DNA of 64,000 nucleotides, taken from positions 1,426,001 through 1,490,000 of the forward strand of contig NZ_CP031015.1 of assembly GCF_003850245.1 (NCBI RefSeq). The letters are read 5' to 3'. Positions 1-9,731 of the stretch are shown piece by piece (within the stretch, counting starts at the first letter, position 1; the number at the start of each line of letters is the position of its first letter). The position numbers were made by a program, and so were the translations under genes. This stretch comes from Microbacterium sp. ABRD28. Its GTDB lineage: Bacteria; Actinomycetota; Actinomycetes; Actinomycetales; Microbacteriaceae. The notes below the pieces were generated by a model. The model made no database searches and had not been told where the DNA came from. It saw only the letters and a program-made list of their open reading frames with translations.

Positions 1-4
1 ATAA

Positions 5-2113
5 GTGCGAACCATACGTCACAATGTTCACGTGCATCACGAGGAACACGCCAAGCCCCCGCTGACACGGATTGCTGCTTGGATCGCTGCCGCGGCAATC
101 TTGCTGGGCACATTGGCTACGCTGCCCGAAGCAACGGCGTCAGCCGCCCCTCAGTCAGCCGTGGCAGGAGTGGGATCTTCCTCAAGCGCTCCTTCGGTTG
201 CGCGGCCAGCAGCCGACCTTTCGCTCTTCCGGCCGGGGAACATCGTTGCCGACGCCGTCTTCTTCGACGCGGGGTCCATGACCGAGAGCCAGATCTCATC
301 ATTTCTCCGAGCCCGCGTGCCCACGTGCCAGGCGGGCTATGTGTGCCTGAAGGACTTCACGCAGACCACGACGAGCCGGCCGAGCGATGCGTACTGCGGG
401 GCATACCAGGGTGCAGTCAACGAGCCCGCCGCCCGCATCATCGCTAAGGTCGCGCAAGCCTGCGGTATCAATCCGCAGGTGCTCCTTGTCACTCTTCAGA
501 AGGAACAGGGGTTGGTGACACACACATGGCCGTCGGAGTGGCGCTACACCATCGCCATGGGGCAAGGATGCCCGGATACCGCCGCCTGTGACACTCGCTA
601 TTACGGCTTCCAGAACCAGGTGTATGGGGCAGCCCGACAGTTCCAGGTCTATGGCAAGAGCTCCTACTTCACCTGGTATGCCCCCGGAAAGACGTGGGAC
701 GTCTTGTACAACCCGAATCGCTCCTGCGGTTCTTCCCGCGTGTACATCGAGAATCAGGCGACTGCGAACCTGTACTACTACACGCCGTATCAGCCAAATG
801 GGGCCGCGCTACGCGCCGGCTACGGCACAGGCGACGGTTGCTCGAGCTACGGCAATCGCAATTTCTTCAACTACTTCACGGACTGGTTCGGCAGCACCCA
901 GATTGGGCGCGCGTCGATCGTCAAAGCTCCCGACAGGGCGGCGATGTACCTCGTCACACGGGGAACGAAGCACCTCATTCCCAACGAGCAGGAGTTGAGC
1001 ATCTTCTTGGGCCCGCTCGGCGGCTATGCAACTGTCGCCCAGCAATACGTCGACGCTTTGCCGACCGGACGCCCGGCCACGCGTTACGTCAGGGATACGC
1101 GTGATGGCGCGGTGATGATCCTAGATGCGGCCGGCACGAAGCATTGGGTGCAGAGCTTTGATACCGCCCGACGATATGGATACGCCCCTGACGGATTCCT
1201 CGAGCTCGATCCGGTCCAGCTTGACCGCTACCGGGCGGGAGCTCCCGTCGGAGACCTTTTCCGCGCCGACTCTTCGCCTGATTACTTCAAGTGGGAGGCT
1301 GGGCAACGTCGCTACGTGGTGAACGATCTCGCGTTCGTGCAGGCTGCGTCCGCCACCTCCGCGCACGTCGTAGCCATCCCTAGTGCGAACGTGACCTCCA
1401 TACCGCTCGGGCGACCTCTCCTGGCTTCGGGAAGCTTGGTAAAGGAAGCTGGCTCAGCGGAGGTCTACGTGGTTGGGGCTTCCGACGAGATCATGCATAT
1501 CCCGTCGTTCGCATTGGCGGCGGAAGCCGGGGCAACTGGTTATCGCGTGGTACCGGACGGAACCCTCGCGAGCTACCGCAAGGCTGACGCTTCGCTCGCC
1601 CTGCTCGTTCAATGTCCGACCGCGACGTACATGACCGCGGGTGGGGCCTTGGTCAAGGTCGATGGACTGCCCGTGGCCATGACCGCTGCGCCAATGCCCG
1701 AGGGTATTTGTTCGGCTCTGCCGAAGTCTGCCACTACCGTGTCCGCTCCAATTTTCGTGAAAACCCCGGCCTCCCCTCCGATCTATGTTTTGGACCAGGG
1801 TCGCTTCCGACATGTACGCGACCAGCAGCGGCTGCAGGAGCTCAACGGCTCTCGACCCCTTCAGGTGCTCGAATTGTCCACGTCGACTTTGCAGAGCGTT
1901 GGTGTGGGGGCACCCCTCCTTTCCGATCGGGCTCTCGTTCGATTCGGCGGACCCGACATCTACGTAGTCGAAAGAGGGGAGCTCCGTTACGTGCCTGACT
2001 CAGCCACCTTGTTCAGCATCGCCGGTACCACTTCGCCTGCTATCGAGGACTTGCCGCGCGAGTTTGAATCCGCCTACATCAAGGGGGCGCCCCTTCCGGC
2101 CGCAACTCAGTGA
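5..2113 (+). CDS. Secreted protein with lysozyme-like N-terminal domain and C-terminal repeats
   Basis: 702 aa from a GTG that directly follows an in-frame TAA at 2-4, so the reading frame is complete. A basic N-terminus, a hydrophobic stretch (about residues 23-41) and an A-S-A-A site suggest a Sec signal peptide. Residues about 72-300 form a Cys-rich module seen in actinobacterial surface proteins. Its LQKEQG motif (Glu about 167) followed by AMGQG resembles the catalytic helix of lysozyme/lytic transglycosylase folds. Residues about 305-700 contain roughly seven units of 45-55 aa with a recurring pattern like YxVxxGxxRxVP, suggestive of a propeller or wall-binding array. It lies beside glycan export genes, so a wall-associated hydrolase or lectin role is inferred. 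The true start could be slightly downstream, and enzymatic activity is not established. Confidence 0.65.
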   Translation: MRTIRHNVHVHHEEHAKPPLTRIAAWIAAAAILLGTLATLPEATASAAPQSAVAGVGSSSSAPSVARPAADLSLFRPGNIVADAVFFDAGSMTESQISSFLRARVPTCQAGYVCLKDFTQTTTSRPSDAYCGAYQGAVNEPAARIIAKVAQACGINPQVLLVTLQKEQGLVTHTWPSEWRYTIAMGQGCPDTAACDTRYYGFQNQVYGAARQFQVYGKSSYFTWYAPGKTWDVLYNPNRSCGSSRVYIENQATANLYYYTPYQPNGAALRAGYGTGDGCSSYGNRNFFNYFTDWFGSTQIGRASIVKAPDRAAMYLVTRGTKHLIPNEQELSIFLGPLGGYATVAQQYVDALPTGRPATRYVRDTRDGAVMILDAAGTKHWVQSFDTARRYGYAPDGFLELDPVQLDRYRAGAPVGDLFRADSSPDYFKWEAGQRRYVVNDLAFVQAASATSAHVVAIPSANVTSIPLGRPLLASGSLVKEAGSAEVYVVGASDEIMHIPSFALAAEAGATGYRVVPDGTLASYRKADASLALLVQCPTATYMTAGGALVKVDGLPVAMTAAPMPEGICSALPKSATTVSAPIFVKTPASPPIYVLDQGRFRHVRDQQRLQELNGSRPLQVLELSTSTLQSVGVGAPLLSDRALVRFGGPDIYVVERGELRYVPDSATLFSIAGTTSPAIEDLPREFESAYIKGAPLPAATQ

Positions 2114-2130
2114 CGGCCGGAAGGGTCGAC

Positions 2131-2136
2131 TACGCT
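2131..2136 (+). promoter_or_regulatory. -10 element (TACGCT) of leaderless flippase gene
   Basis: TACGCT fits TANNNT and ends 7 bases before the GTG at 2144, where transcription would begin at or next to the start codon. No Shine-Dalgarno sequence is visible in the 30-base gap after the preceding stop. Confidence 0.5.
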
Positions 2137-2143
2137 CACCTGT

Positions 2144-3373
2144 GTGCCGAACCTGCTGCGTCGTCTGCTCGGGTTCTCGACGCTGCCGTTCCTCGGTGCG
2201 GTCCTCCCGTTGGTCGCTCTGCCGATCGTCGCTCGAATCGGGGGCGTTGACGGCTGGAGCGCGCTGAACGTCGGCCAGGCCGTAGGCGCCTATGCCGCGG
2301 CGGTCGGCTTTGTGGGGTGGAATGTCCTGGGGACGGCGATGGTCGCTGTAGAGCGGGATGCCGACGAGCGCCGACATCTCTACGCGAGGTCGTTTTACTC
2401 CCGGGCCTTCGTAGTGTCGGTCCTCACGGTGCCCACAGCGCTTGTGAGCGCCCTCCTCGCACCCGACGGCACCCGTGCTGTCGCTGTCTTGTTCGCCACT
2501 GCGGGAGCCCTCGGCGGTTTGGGCATCAGCTGGTACGGGGTCGGGATCTCCTCGATCTCGACGATCGTGCTCTACGACTTGATTCCTCGCGCCATCGCCA
2601 CCGCTGTTGCGATCGCTCTCGTCCTGTGGACAGGAGAGATTCTGTGGTACGGCGCAGCGCTGCTCGTTGCTGCGTGTGCTAGTCCACTCGCCTTCCACAT
2701 GTCTAGCTTCGGAAGGCTCTTCCCTCAATGGGTTGGCGCCCAAACTGTCCGTGAAGACATTTTCGCCTTTCGGTCCGCATGGGGCGTGGAGGTCGTAGGC
2801 AATCTTTACGCCAATGCGCCCGTTCCCGTATCGGCTGCCACTGCAGGAGCGAGAGACGTCGCCACCTTCTCCTCCGCGGACCGGCTGTACCGATACGGGC
2901 TCATGGCGATCGTCGCTGCAGGCAACGCGTTACAGGGCTGGGTATTGGAGGTGGCTCCTTCTCTCCGAGCAAGGAGGCATCTCGCCGCATTCCTTCTGAT
3001 GGGAGGGGTCGGCGCGGTGGGGGTGGTTGTTCTCGGTGTGCTCGGACAGCCGTTGACGGCACTGCTTTTCGGAAGCGAGCTGATCGCGGAGTCTGCGACA
3101 CTCTGGTGGTTGGCGGCAGCCTATTTCGCCGTGGCATCGTCGACCCCGATCATCAGGAACGTTCTCATGCCGGCACGACAGGAGCGCGCCGTCCTTCTCA
3201 TCACCGTCGTGAGCGCCATCGCGGGCCTAGGAGCGATGATCCTCTGTGGCACCCTGTTCGGTGTGGCTGGCGTGGCCGCCGGATTGGCCGTGGGCGAGAG
3301 TCTGACTCTGATACTCTGCGCCTTCGTCGCCGTACGCTCGCGCGCGCTGACTCCTCGGATGGTTCATCCGTGA
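2144..3373 (+). CDS. Polysaccharide flippase-like membrane protein (Wzx/MVF-type)
   Basis: 409 aa and almost entirely hydrophobic, with about 10-12 membrane segments separated by short Arg-rich cytoplasmic loops. Its size and layout match oligosaccharide flippases of the MOP superfamily, which move lipid-linked glycans across the membrane. It follows a secreted repeat protein and precedes a GT4 glycosyltransferase by 40 bases, so it probably exports a product of this locus. The GTG start is supported by a TANNNT -10 element 7 bases upstream. The locus also holds an ABC exporter, so two different glycans may be made. The superfamily assignment rests on topology and context, not on a diagnostic motif. 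Confidence 0.65.
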   Translation: MPNLLRRLLGFSTLPFLGAVLPLVALPIVARIGGVDGWSALNVGQAVGAYAAAVGFVGWNVLGTAMVAVERDADERRHLYARSFYSRAFVVSVLTVPTALVSALLAPDGTRAVAVLFATAGALGGLGISWYGVGISSISTIVLYDLIPRAIATAVAIALVLWTGEILWYGAALLVAACASPLAFHMSSFGRLFPQWVGAQTVREDIFAFRSAWGVEVVGNLYANAPVPVSAATAGARDVATFSSADRLYRYGLMAIVAAGNALQGWVLEVAPSLRARRHLAAFLLMGGVGAVGVVVLGVLGQPLTALLFGSELIAESATLWWLAAAYFAVASSTPIIRNVLMPARQERAVLLITVVSAIAGLGAMILCGTLFGVAGVAAGLAVGESLTLILCAFVAVRSRALTPRMVHP

Positions 3374-3413
3374 GATGTTTCCGCACCCCGAGATCGACAG
3401 GGGAATTATCACG

Positions 3414-4553
3414 ATGAATCTCGCCCCGAGCGCACACGGCACCGGAGCTGCTGTTCACTTCTGTCTGCTGGAGCCCTCCAGAACCGCCATCGGCGGGTAC
3501 AAGATCGTGTACGAGTATGCCAATGCTCTCGTCAAGCTCGGGGTGCCAGTGTCCGTTTGGCATTCTGGGGCCTTCGCGTCGCAGTCTTCACGGGGGCTGA
3601 GGCGCCTGCGTCGGCGGGTGGGAGCGATCGTTGGTTGGTGGCTTTTGGGAGGTCGACGTCGCTGGCGCCGCGATCAGGTCCCCTGGTTCGAGGTTTCTCC
3701 CCAAGTCGCGACCCACGCATCCCCTTTGCTCCCGGCAATGCGCGTTCGGCCTGGGGACGCCGTGATCGCAACGGCGGTCGAGACAACCCCGTTCGTCGCC
3801 AGGTACGCAGAAGACCGTAAAGCAAAATCGCTCGCCCTCATCCAGCATTTCGAGACCTGGGCCGCGACCGAGGAGTTCATCTTCTCGGCGTGGCGATCGG
3901 TCGACGAGCGCATCGTTATCGCCCCGTGGCTAGAGGAGAAGTGCCGGATGGCGGGTGTTTCCAGCCACCTCCTGCCGAATGCGCTGGACCCCACAGCGTT
4001 TCCTCCGGGTCCGCCGCTGAAAGACCGACGCCACCTGGTTCTGTCGCTGCTCTCCCCTCACGACTACAAGCGGCCGGACGTCGTCGTCGCCGCCTTAGAG
4101 GCATTAGCGCAACTCAGGCCGGGAACCGAGGTAGTGGCATTCGGACAGGCAACCGAATCCCCTGTCGCGAGTGACGTGGTTCGATACGTGCCTGACCCGT
4201 CGCCGTCCGAGCTGCGGTCCCTTTACCAGACAGCGCAGGTATACCTGTGCGGCAGCGATGCCGAGGGGTGGCACTTACCGCCTGCCGAGGCAACATTGAG
4301 CGGAGCCGCGGTCGTATCGACAGACATAGGTGGAGTCCGTGCATCGATGGCCGATGATGCGCTGTACGCGCCACCGGGAGATGTCGATGGTCTTGCGCAT
4401 CAGGTGCTACGAGTGATGAGCGACCTGGACGCCGCACAACGGAGAGTCGACCGCGCGCGGGACCGCCTGTTGAGCGTCACCGTGGAAAATAATGCACGCG
4501 CCCTTCTGAATGTCGCTGGCCTTCGCCCGACTGACCTTCCCACGGAGAGCTAG
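3414..4553 (+). CDS. Glycosyltransferase family 4 (GT-B)
   Basis: 379 aa from the ATG at 3414, which has an AGGGG Shine-Dalgarno about 10 bases upstream. An in-frame ATG at 3375 abuts the flippase stop, would add 13 residues and has no good ribosome site. The C-terminal half shows the GT-B donor-binding pattern: DAEGWHLPPAEA (about residues 281-292), then a GG-containing loop and APPGD. This is where GT4 enzymes bind the nucleotide sugar, with two acidic residues spaced as in the E-x7-E motif. It is likely a cytoplasmic enzyme adding a sugar to the surface glycan. The sugar cannot be read from the sequence. Confidence 0.8.
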   Translation: MNLAPSAHGTGAAVHFCLLEPSRTAIGGYKIVYEYANALVKLGVPVSVWHSGAFASQSSRGLRRLRRRVGAIVGWWLLGGRRRWRRDQVPWFEVSPQVATHASPLLPAMRVRPGDAVIATAVETTPFVARYAEDRKAKSLALIQHFETWAATEEFIFSAWRSVDERIVIAPWLEEKCRMAGVSSHLLPNALDPTAFPPGPPLKDRRHLVLSLLSPHDYKRPDVVVAALEALAQLRPGTEVVAFGQATESPVASDVVRYVPDPSPSELRSLYQTAQVYLCGSDAEGWHLPPAEATLSGAAVVSTDIGGVRASMADDALYAPPGDVDGLAHQVLRVMSDLDAAQRRVDRARDRLLSVTVENNARALLNVAGLRPTDLPTES

Positions 4554-4562
4554 CCGTCACCG

Positions 4563-6512
4563 TTACCCATCGCAGCCGGTCACTTCGTAGAGAGAGACTG
4601 ATCCGACGGCGGTTTCCAGCTTGACAGCGGCGGACGAACGGAGGCGCTCCAGCCCCGGATACGGGTGAGCTCCGCCATGCACCTCCTGGTCGCCGAAGTC
4701 CAGCACATGAGTTACCCCTTCTCTGGACAACGCATCGCACACGGGTGACCCAGGAACCGCTGTGCGCAATTCATTGTTGATTAGCTCGATGTCAGGGTTC
4801 GACTCGGCGATCGTGTGGGCGAGCAAGACGCGTCGGTCCGCAAGCGCATAGGCCAGAGCGGTGCCCGTCCACGGGTTGCCTGCTATGACTCCGTCTGGCG
4901 GAACGTAGCGGTCGACCTCTTGGAGTAGCTCCTGCTCGTCATCCGTCAACAGCGGCGCACCAGGCCCCGCGGCATAGGAGCGGCCAGCGTTGACGGTGGA
5001 CGAGCCAGACGCGTAAACCTGCGCAACGAGGAGAGCACCCAGTACGATCGCCGCTGCCGCTTTTCGTGGGAACGCGGCGTCCCGAAGGGACCTCTTGTTC
5101 AGCAAGTGCCATAGCGTAGCCGCACCGCTTGCAGCTACCGGCACGATCAAAGTGGGCATGATAGCGGCAAGGCGCGGGGCATTGTTGTACCAACTGGCCA
5201 CGAGAAGGTCCCTGAGTGTCCACCAGTCGAACGAGCTCACCGCGAGGTAGAGAAGCGTTCCCGCGGCCGCGGCCGCCAGTATCCAGATATCGCCGGCGGT
5301 GTGCCTCCTCGCGGCGGTCACGACACCAATGACCAGGGTCAGCGAGAGCAGAGCAGGGATAGCCGCCCCGTAGTAAGAGGCCGTGGCGGCTTCACCGAGC
5401 GCTTGAGCAAGCGTTTCCGTGGGCGGCCACAAACGGGATCCTGGCGGCGGCTTGAGCAATTTCCAGCTTGCGGCGGCGACGACCGCGAACAGGACAAGCC
5501 ATACGGTCGCGCGGATCACGCGTAGCCGAGGGGGCCGTGTAACGAGCAACGCAACGTAGCTCGTGATTGCCCCCACGCCGACAAACACGAGCCACGCTAC
5601 GAAGGCGCTCGGATGGGCGAGGACGAGGGCAGGCAGCGAGCCGAGTGTGGCGAGGGCGCAAAGCCAACGTGGTTGCTCCGTCGACCCGACTCCGATGACA
5701 GGGAGCGCTGAAGCTACAGCGGCGGGGAGGAACGCGAGAGCCAGATGATACGGATAAAGAACCCCGTAGTCGATCATCAATACCGGGTACGCGGGCGACG
5801 CCGCGCTGAGCACGCCGGCGGCAACGGTCAGGACGCCGCTTGGCCGGAAGACGGTACGCGTGAGAAGCAGAACACCGGCTGGCCAGGCGAAGGCCGAGAT
5901 CGTGAGGGCGAAGGCGTTCGCCGCTAAGGCGATCGGCGCGCCTGTAGTTTCCGCGATGAGGCTCACGGACGCATGCCAAAGGGCGGGATAGAACGCAGCC
6001 GCGCCAGACGCACTCGTCATGCCCCCGACGTGGAGGGGGGATGCGTTCGCCGTATCTCCGATGTATTGAACAGCGTTCAGGTGGAAGACGTTGTCGAACG
6101 TCTGCGAGATCGCCTGCGGGTCGCCGAATATGACTGCCAGCTGCACGGAGATGATCGAAGCGGCGATCCCCAAAGACAACAAGACAGAGCGGTCGCGGGG
6201 ACCGCCCCGGGGCCGAACCTCCGATGCGGCCGACGCCGGAATAGGGCGGGGGCGAACAAAGGCCCGGATGACCGAGCACGCAATGGCCAGGATGATGAAG
6301 GACACGGCAAACGGCGCTGCCCACCACTGCAGCGGACCCTGGACCCCTGAGATGACGCCGGCGACTGCGATCACCGTCCCGCCGAATGGCCATGCGAGAG
6401 CCCAGAGCTGAAGCCCACGCAGCCCGAGGATAAGACCGAGCAGGGACCCAGGCACAGCGACGACCGCCACACTTGCCGCGCACACAGCCGCCAGTACCCA
6501 CCACGACATCAC
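4563..6512 (-). CDS. Large polytopic membrane protein, DUF6541-like
   Basis: 649 aa (GTG at 6512, with an ATG one codon later). GAGGAGG at 6519-6525 is a strong Shine-Dalgarno. The first 500 residues hold about 13-14 hydrophobic segments. A C-terminal extracytoplasmic domain of about 130 residues follows. This layout matches the actinobacterial DUF6541 family, which resembles GT-C glycosyltransferases using polyprenyl-linked sugars outside the membrane. It converges with the GT4 gene (9-base gap) and diverges from glf. A role in building or modifying the glycan outside the cell is inferred. No catalytic residue was pinned down. Confidence 0.6.
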   Translation of the reverse strand: MMSWWVLAAVCAASVAVVAVPGSLLGLILGLRGLQLWALAWPFGGTVIAVAGVISGVQGPLQWWAAPFAVSFIILAIACSVIRAFVRPRPIPASAASEVRPRGGPRDRSVLLSLGIAASIISVQLAVIFGDPQAISQTFDNVFHLNAVQYIGDTANASPLHVGGMTSASGAAAFYPALWHASVSLIAETTGAPIALAANAFALTISAFAWPAGVLLLTRTVFRPSGVLTVAAGVLSAASPAYPVLMIDYGVLYPYHLALAFLPAAVASALPVIGVGSTEQPRWLCALATLGSLPALVLAHPSAFVAWLVFVGVGAITSYVALLVTRPPRLRVIRATVWLVLFAVVAAASWKLLKPPPGSRLWPPTETLAQALGEAATASYYGAAIPALLSLTLVIGVVTAARRHTAGDIWILAAAAAGTLLYLAVSSFDWWTLRDLLVASWYNNAPRLAAIMPTLIVPVAASGAATLWHLLNKRSLRDAAFPRKAAAAIVLGALLVAQVYASGSSTVNAGRSYAAGPGAPLLTDDEQELLQEVDRYVPPDGVIAGNPWTGTALAYALADRRVLLAHTIAESNPDIELINNELRTAVPGSPVCDALSREGVTHVLDFGDQEVHGGAHPYPGLERLRSSAAVKLETAVGSVSLYEVTGCDG

Positions 6513-6622
6513 CGACGACCTCCTCTATGTTTCGCCGATGGCAGGCGCTAGCAGCCCCCACGAGGCAATATCACCTTATCCAGCAGAGTGGGGAGCATCC
6601 TGAGCCCCGCCGGGCGCGATGA

Positions 6623-7813
<1,191 letters not shown>

Positions 7814-7830
7814 AAGGCAGGCCCTTCTCG

Positions 7831-9726
7831 ATGAAGGCAGTGATGGAACGGGTGGTCGTGAACCGCACGGTGTTCCCTGTGGAGGGAGTCGCGGAGGTCT
7901 CCGCTCTCTATGTCGACACAGGCACCTCAGACGGGTCGCAGCCCGGAGAAGCGTACGAGATCCTAGATCGCCGCTCCATTCGAATCTACGCACACAAGCG
8001 TGTGTCCTTGAGCACGTATTTCAACGCTTTCCCGGCGAGCTATTGGCAGCGCTGGACCGGCGTGCGCCAGATCACGCTCGTGGTGGAGCTCAAAGGCAAG
8101 GGCCTCTTGTCCGTCTACAAGTCAACGGCCCGGGGACGAGCGACGGCGGTTGCCTCGAAGCAATTCGAGAATGACACGGTGGAATTTGACCTTCCGCTGC
8201 GGTCGTTCGTCGACGGGGGCTACTACTGGTTCGACATCGCTTGCGGTCAGGCTGACGCGACTCTCGTCTCCGCAGAGTGGCAGGTCGCCGCAACGGATGA
8301 CTGGACGCCGGGTCGCGCAACAGTCGGCATCACGACCTTCAACCGCCCGACGTACTGCTTGAATCAGATCATCGCCGTTGGTGAGAACCCGGATGTGCAC
8401 GACGTCATCGACCGGCTGGTCGTCGTCGACCAGGGCACGGACCTGGTGGAGGCTCAGCCGGGTTTCGGCGCCGCGGCGGCCCGGCTCGGGGATCGACTGG
8501 ATCTTCTCCGTCAGCCAAACCTCGGTGGTTCGGGGGGCTTCTCTCGAGCGATGTTGGAATCTCTCGATGGCGCCTCGCGCTATGTTCTCCTTCTCGACGA
8601 CGATGCCATCTCCGAGCCGGAGGCGATCGCCCGCGCCGTTCGGTTCGCCGACTTCGCGTCCGCACCAACGATTGTTGGGGGAGGGATGCTCCACCTGGAT
8701 GACCGTTCAGTGCTCTACACCCAGGGTGAGGTGTGGGACTCGCGGAAATCTTGGATGTTGCCCTCCGGGGGGAGCGAGTACGACCACGATTTCGCCGAGG
8801 ATCCTCTTCGGTCGACGTCCGAACTGCACCGTCGCCTCCACGCCGACTTCAACGGTTGGTGGATGTGTCTCATCCCTACGGAGGTGCTCCGTGAAATCGG
8901 GCTGTCGCTACCGGTGTTCCTGAAGTTCGACGACATCGAGTTCTCCTTACGTGCGCTCGAACGCGGCTATCCCACCGTCTGCATGCCTGGAGTGGCGGTC
9001 TGGCACATGGCATGGCACGACAAAGACCCCACGCGCACCTGGGAGGAGTACTTCATCCATCGGAACAGAATCCTGACGGGCCTCCTACGCTCGCATGTCG
9101 CAGACGGCGGCTACCTTCCTCTGCACTCCTTCCTGGGTGATGTGAAGCTCCTCTTCATGCTTCAGTACTCGACGGTTCGGTTGCGGCACCAGGCTCTTCA
9201 GGATGTGTTCGCCGGTCCGAGTGCACTGCCTCAGTCACTCGCTTCCAAGCAAGCCGAGGCGCGTTCATTGCGGGAGTCCTACTCGGACGCCCGAGTCGTT
9301 GAGGACCTTTCCACTCTTCCCCCCGTCCGGCGGTCATCGCGTGTCTTCTTCGGCGCAGTGCGTCGACCCACCAACCCCCTGGCCGCCCTTGCACTCGCCG
9401 TCCGTGTCGCAATTCGCCAACTTCTGCTGAAAGAAGCGGTGGGAAGCAGGGAGAACCCGGAGCGGATCATTCCCGCGCCGGACATCACATGGTGGCGCTT
9501 CGCAGACATCGACTCGGCGCTCGTGACCTCTCCCGACGGTGTCGGCGTCGCCTGGTACCAGCGTGACCGCGCCACGATGCGTCGCTTCCTGGTTCGAAGC
9601 CTGAGGCTGAACCTGCGTCTGCGTCGTCAGTGGAAGACGCTGCAGGATTCGTATCGTGCGGCGGTGCCGGACCTCACCTCTGCGGAAGCGTGGGCGAAGA
9701 TCCTTCAGGTGGGTAACTCGAGCTGA
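7831..9726 (+). CDS. glfT2: GlfT2-type polymerising galactofuranosyltransferase
   Basis: 631 aa from ATG 7831, close to the 637 aa of mycobacterial GlfT2. An AAAGGCAGG stretch just upstream favours this start over the ATG at 7792, which overlaps glf. The protein has an N-terminal beta domain and a GT-A core with VGITTFNRP, NLGGSGGF and the metal-binding LLLDDDA. The acceptor-side DDIEFSLRALERGYP and WHMAWHDKDP motifs and a helical C-terminus follow. In mycobacteria this enzyme extends galactan with alternating beta-1,5 and beta-1,6 galactofuranose. The same chemistry is expected here, but the linkage pattern is not proven. Confidence 0.9.
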   Translation: MKAVMERVVVNRTVFPVEGVAEVSALYVDTGTSDGSQPGEAYEILDRRSIRIYAHKRVSLSTYFNAFPASYWQRWTGVRQITLVVELKGKGLLSVYKSTARGRATAVASKQFENDTVEFDLPLRSFVDGGYYWFDIACGQADATLVSAEWQVAATDDWTPGRATVGITTFNRPTYCLNQIIAVGENPDVHDVIDRLVVVDQGTDLVEAQPGFGAAAARLGDRLDLLRQPNLGGSGGFSRAMLESLDGASRYVLLLDDDAISEPEAIARAVRFADFASAPTIVGGGMLHLDDRSVLYTQGEVWDSRKSWMLPSGGSEYDHDFAEDPLRSTSELHRRLHADFNGWWMCLIPTEVLREIGLSLPVFLKFDDIEFSLRALERGYPTVCMPGVAVWHMAWHDKDPTRTWEEYFIHRNRILTGLLRSHVADGGYLPLHSFLGDVKLLFMLQYSTVRLRHQALQDVFAGPSALPQSLASKQAEARSLRESYSDARVVEDLSTLPPVRRSSRVFFGAVRRPTNPLAALALAVRVAIRQLLLKEAVGSRENPERIIPAPDITWWRFADIDSALVTSPDGVGVAWYQRDRATMRRFLVRSLRLNLRLRRQWKTLQDSYRAAVPDLTSAEAWAKILQVGNSS

Positions 9727-9731
9727 GTCGC

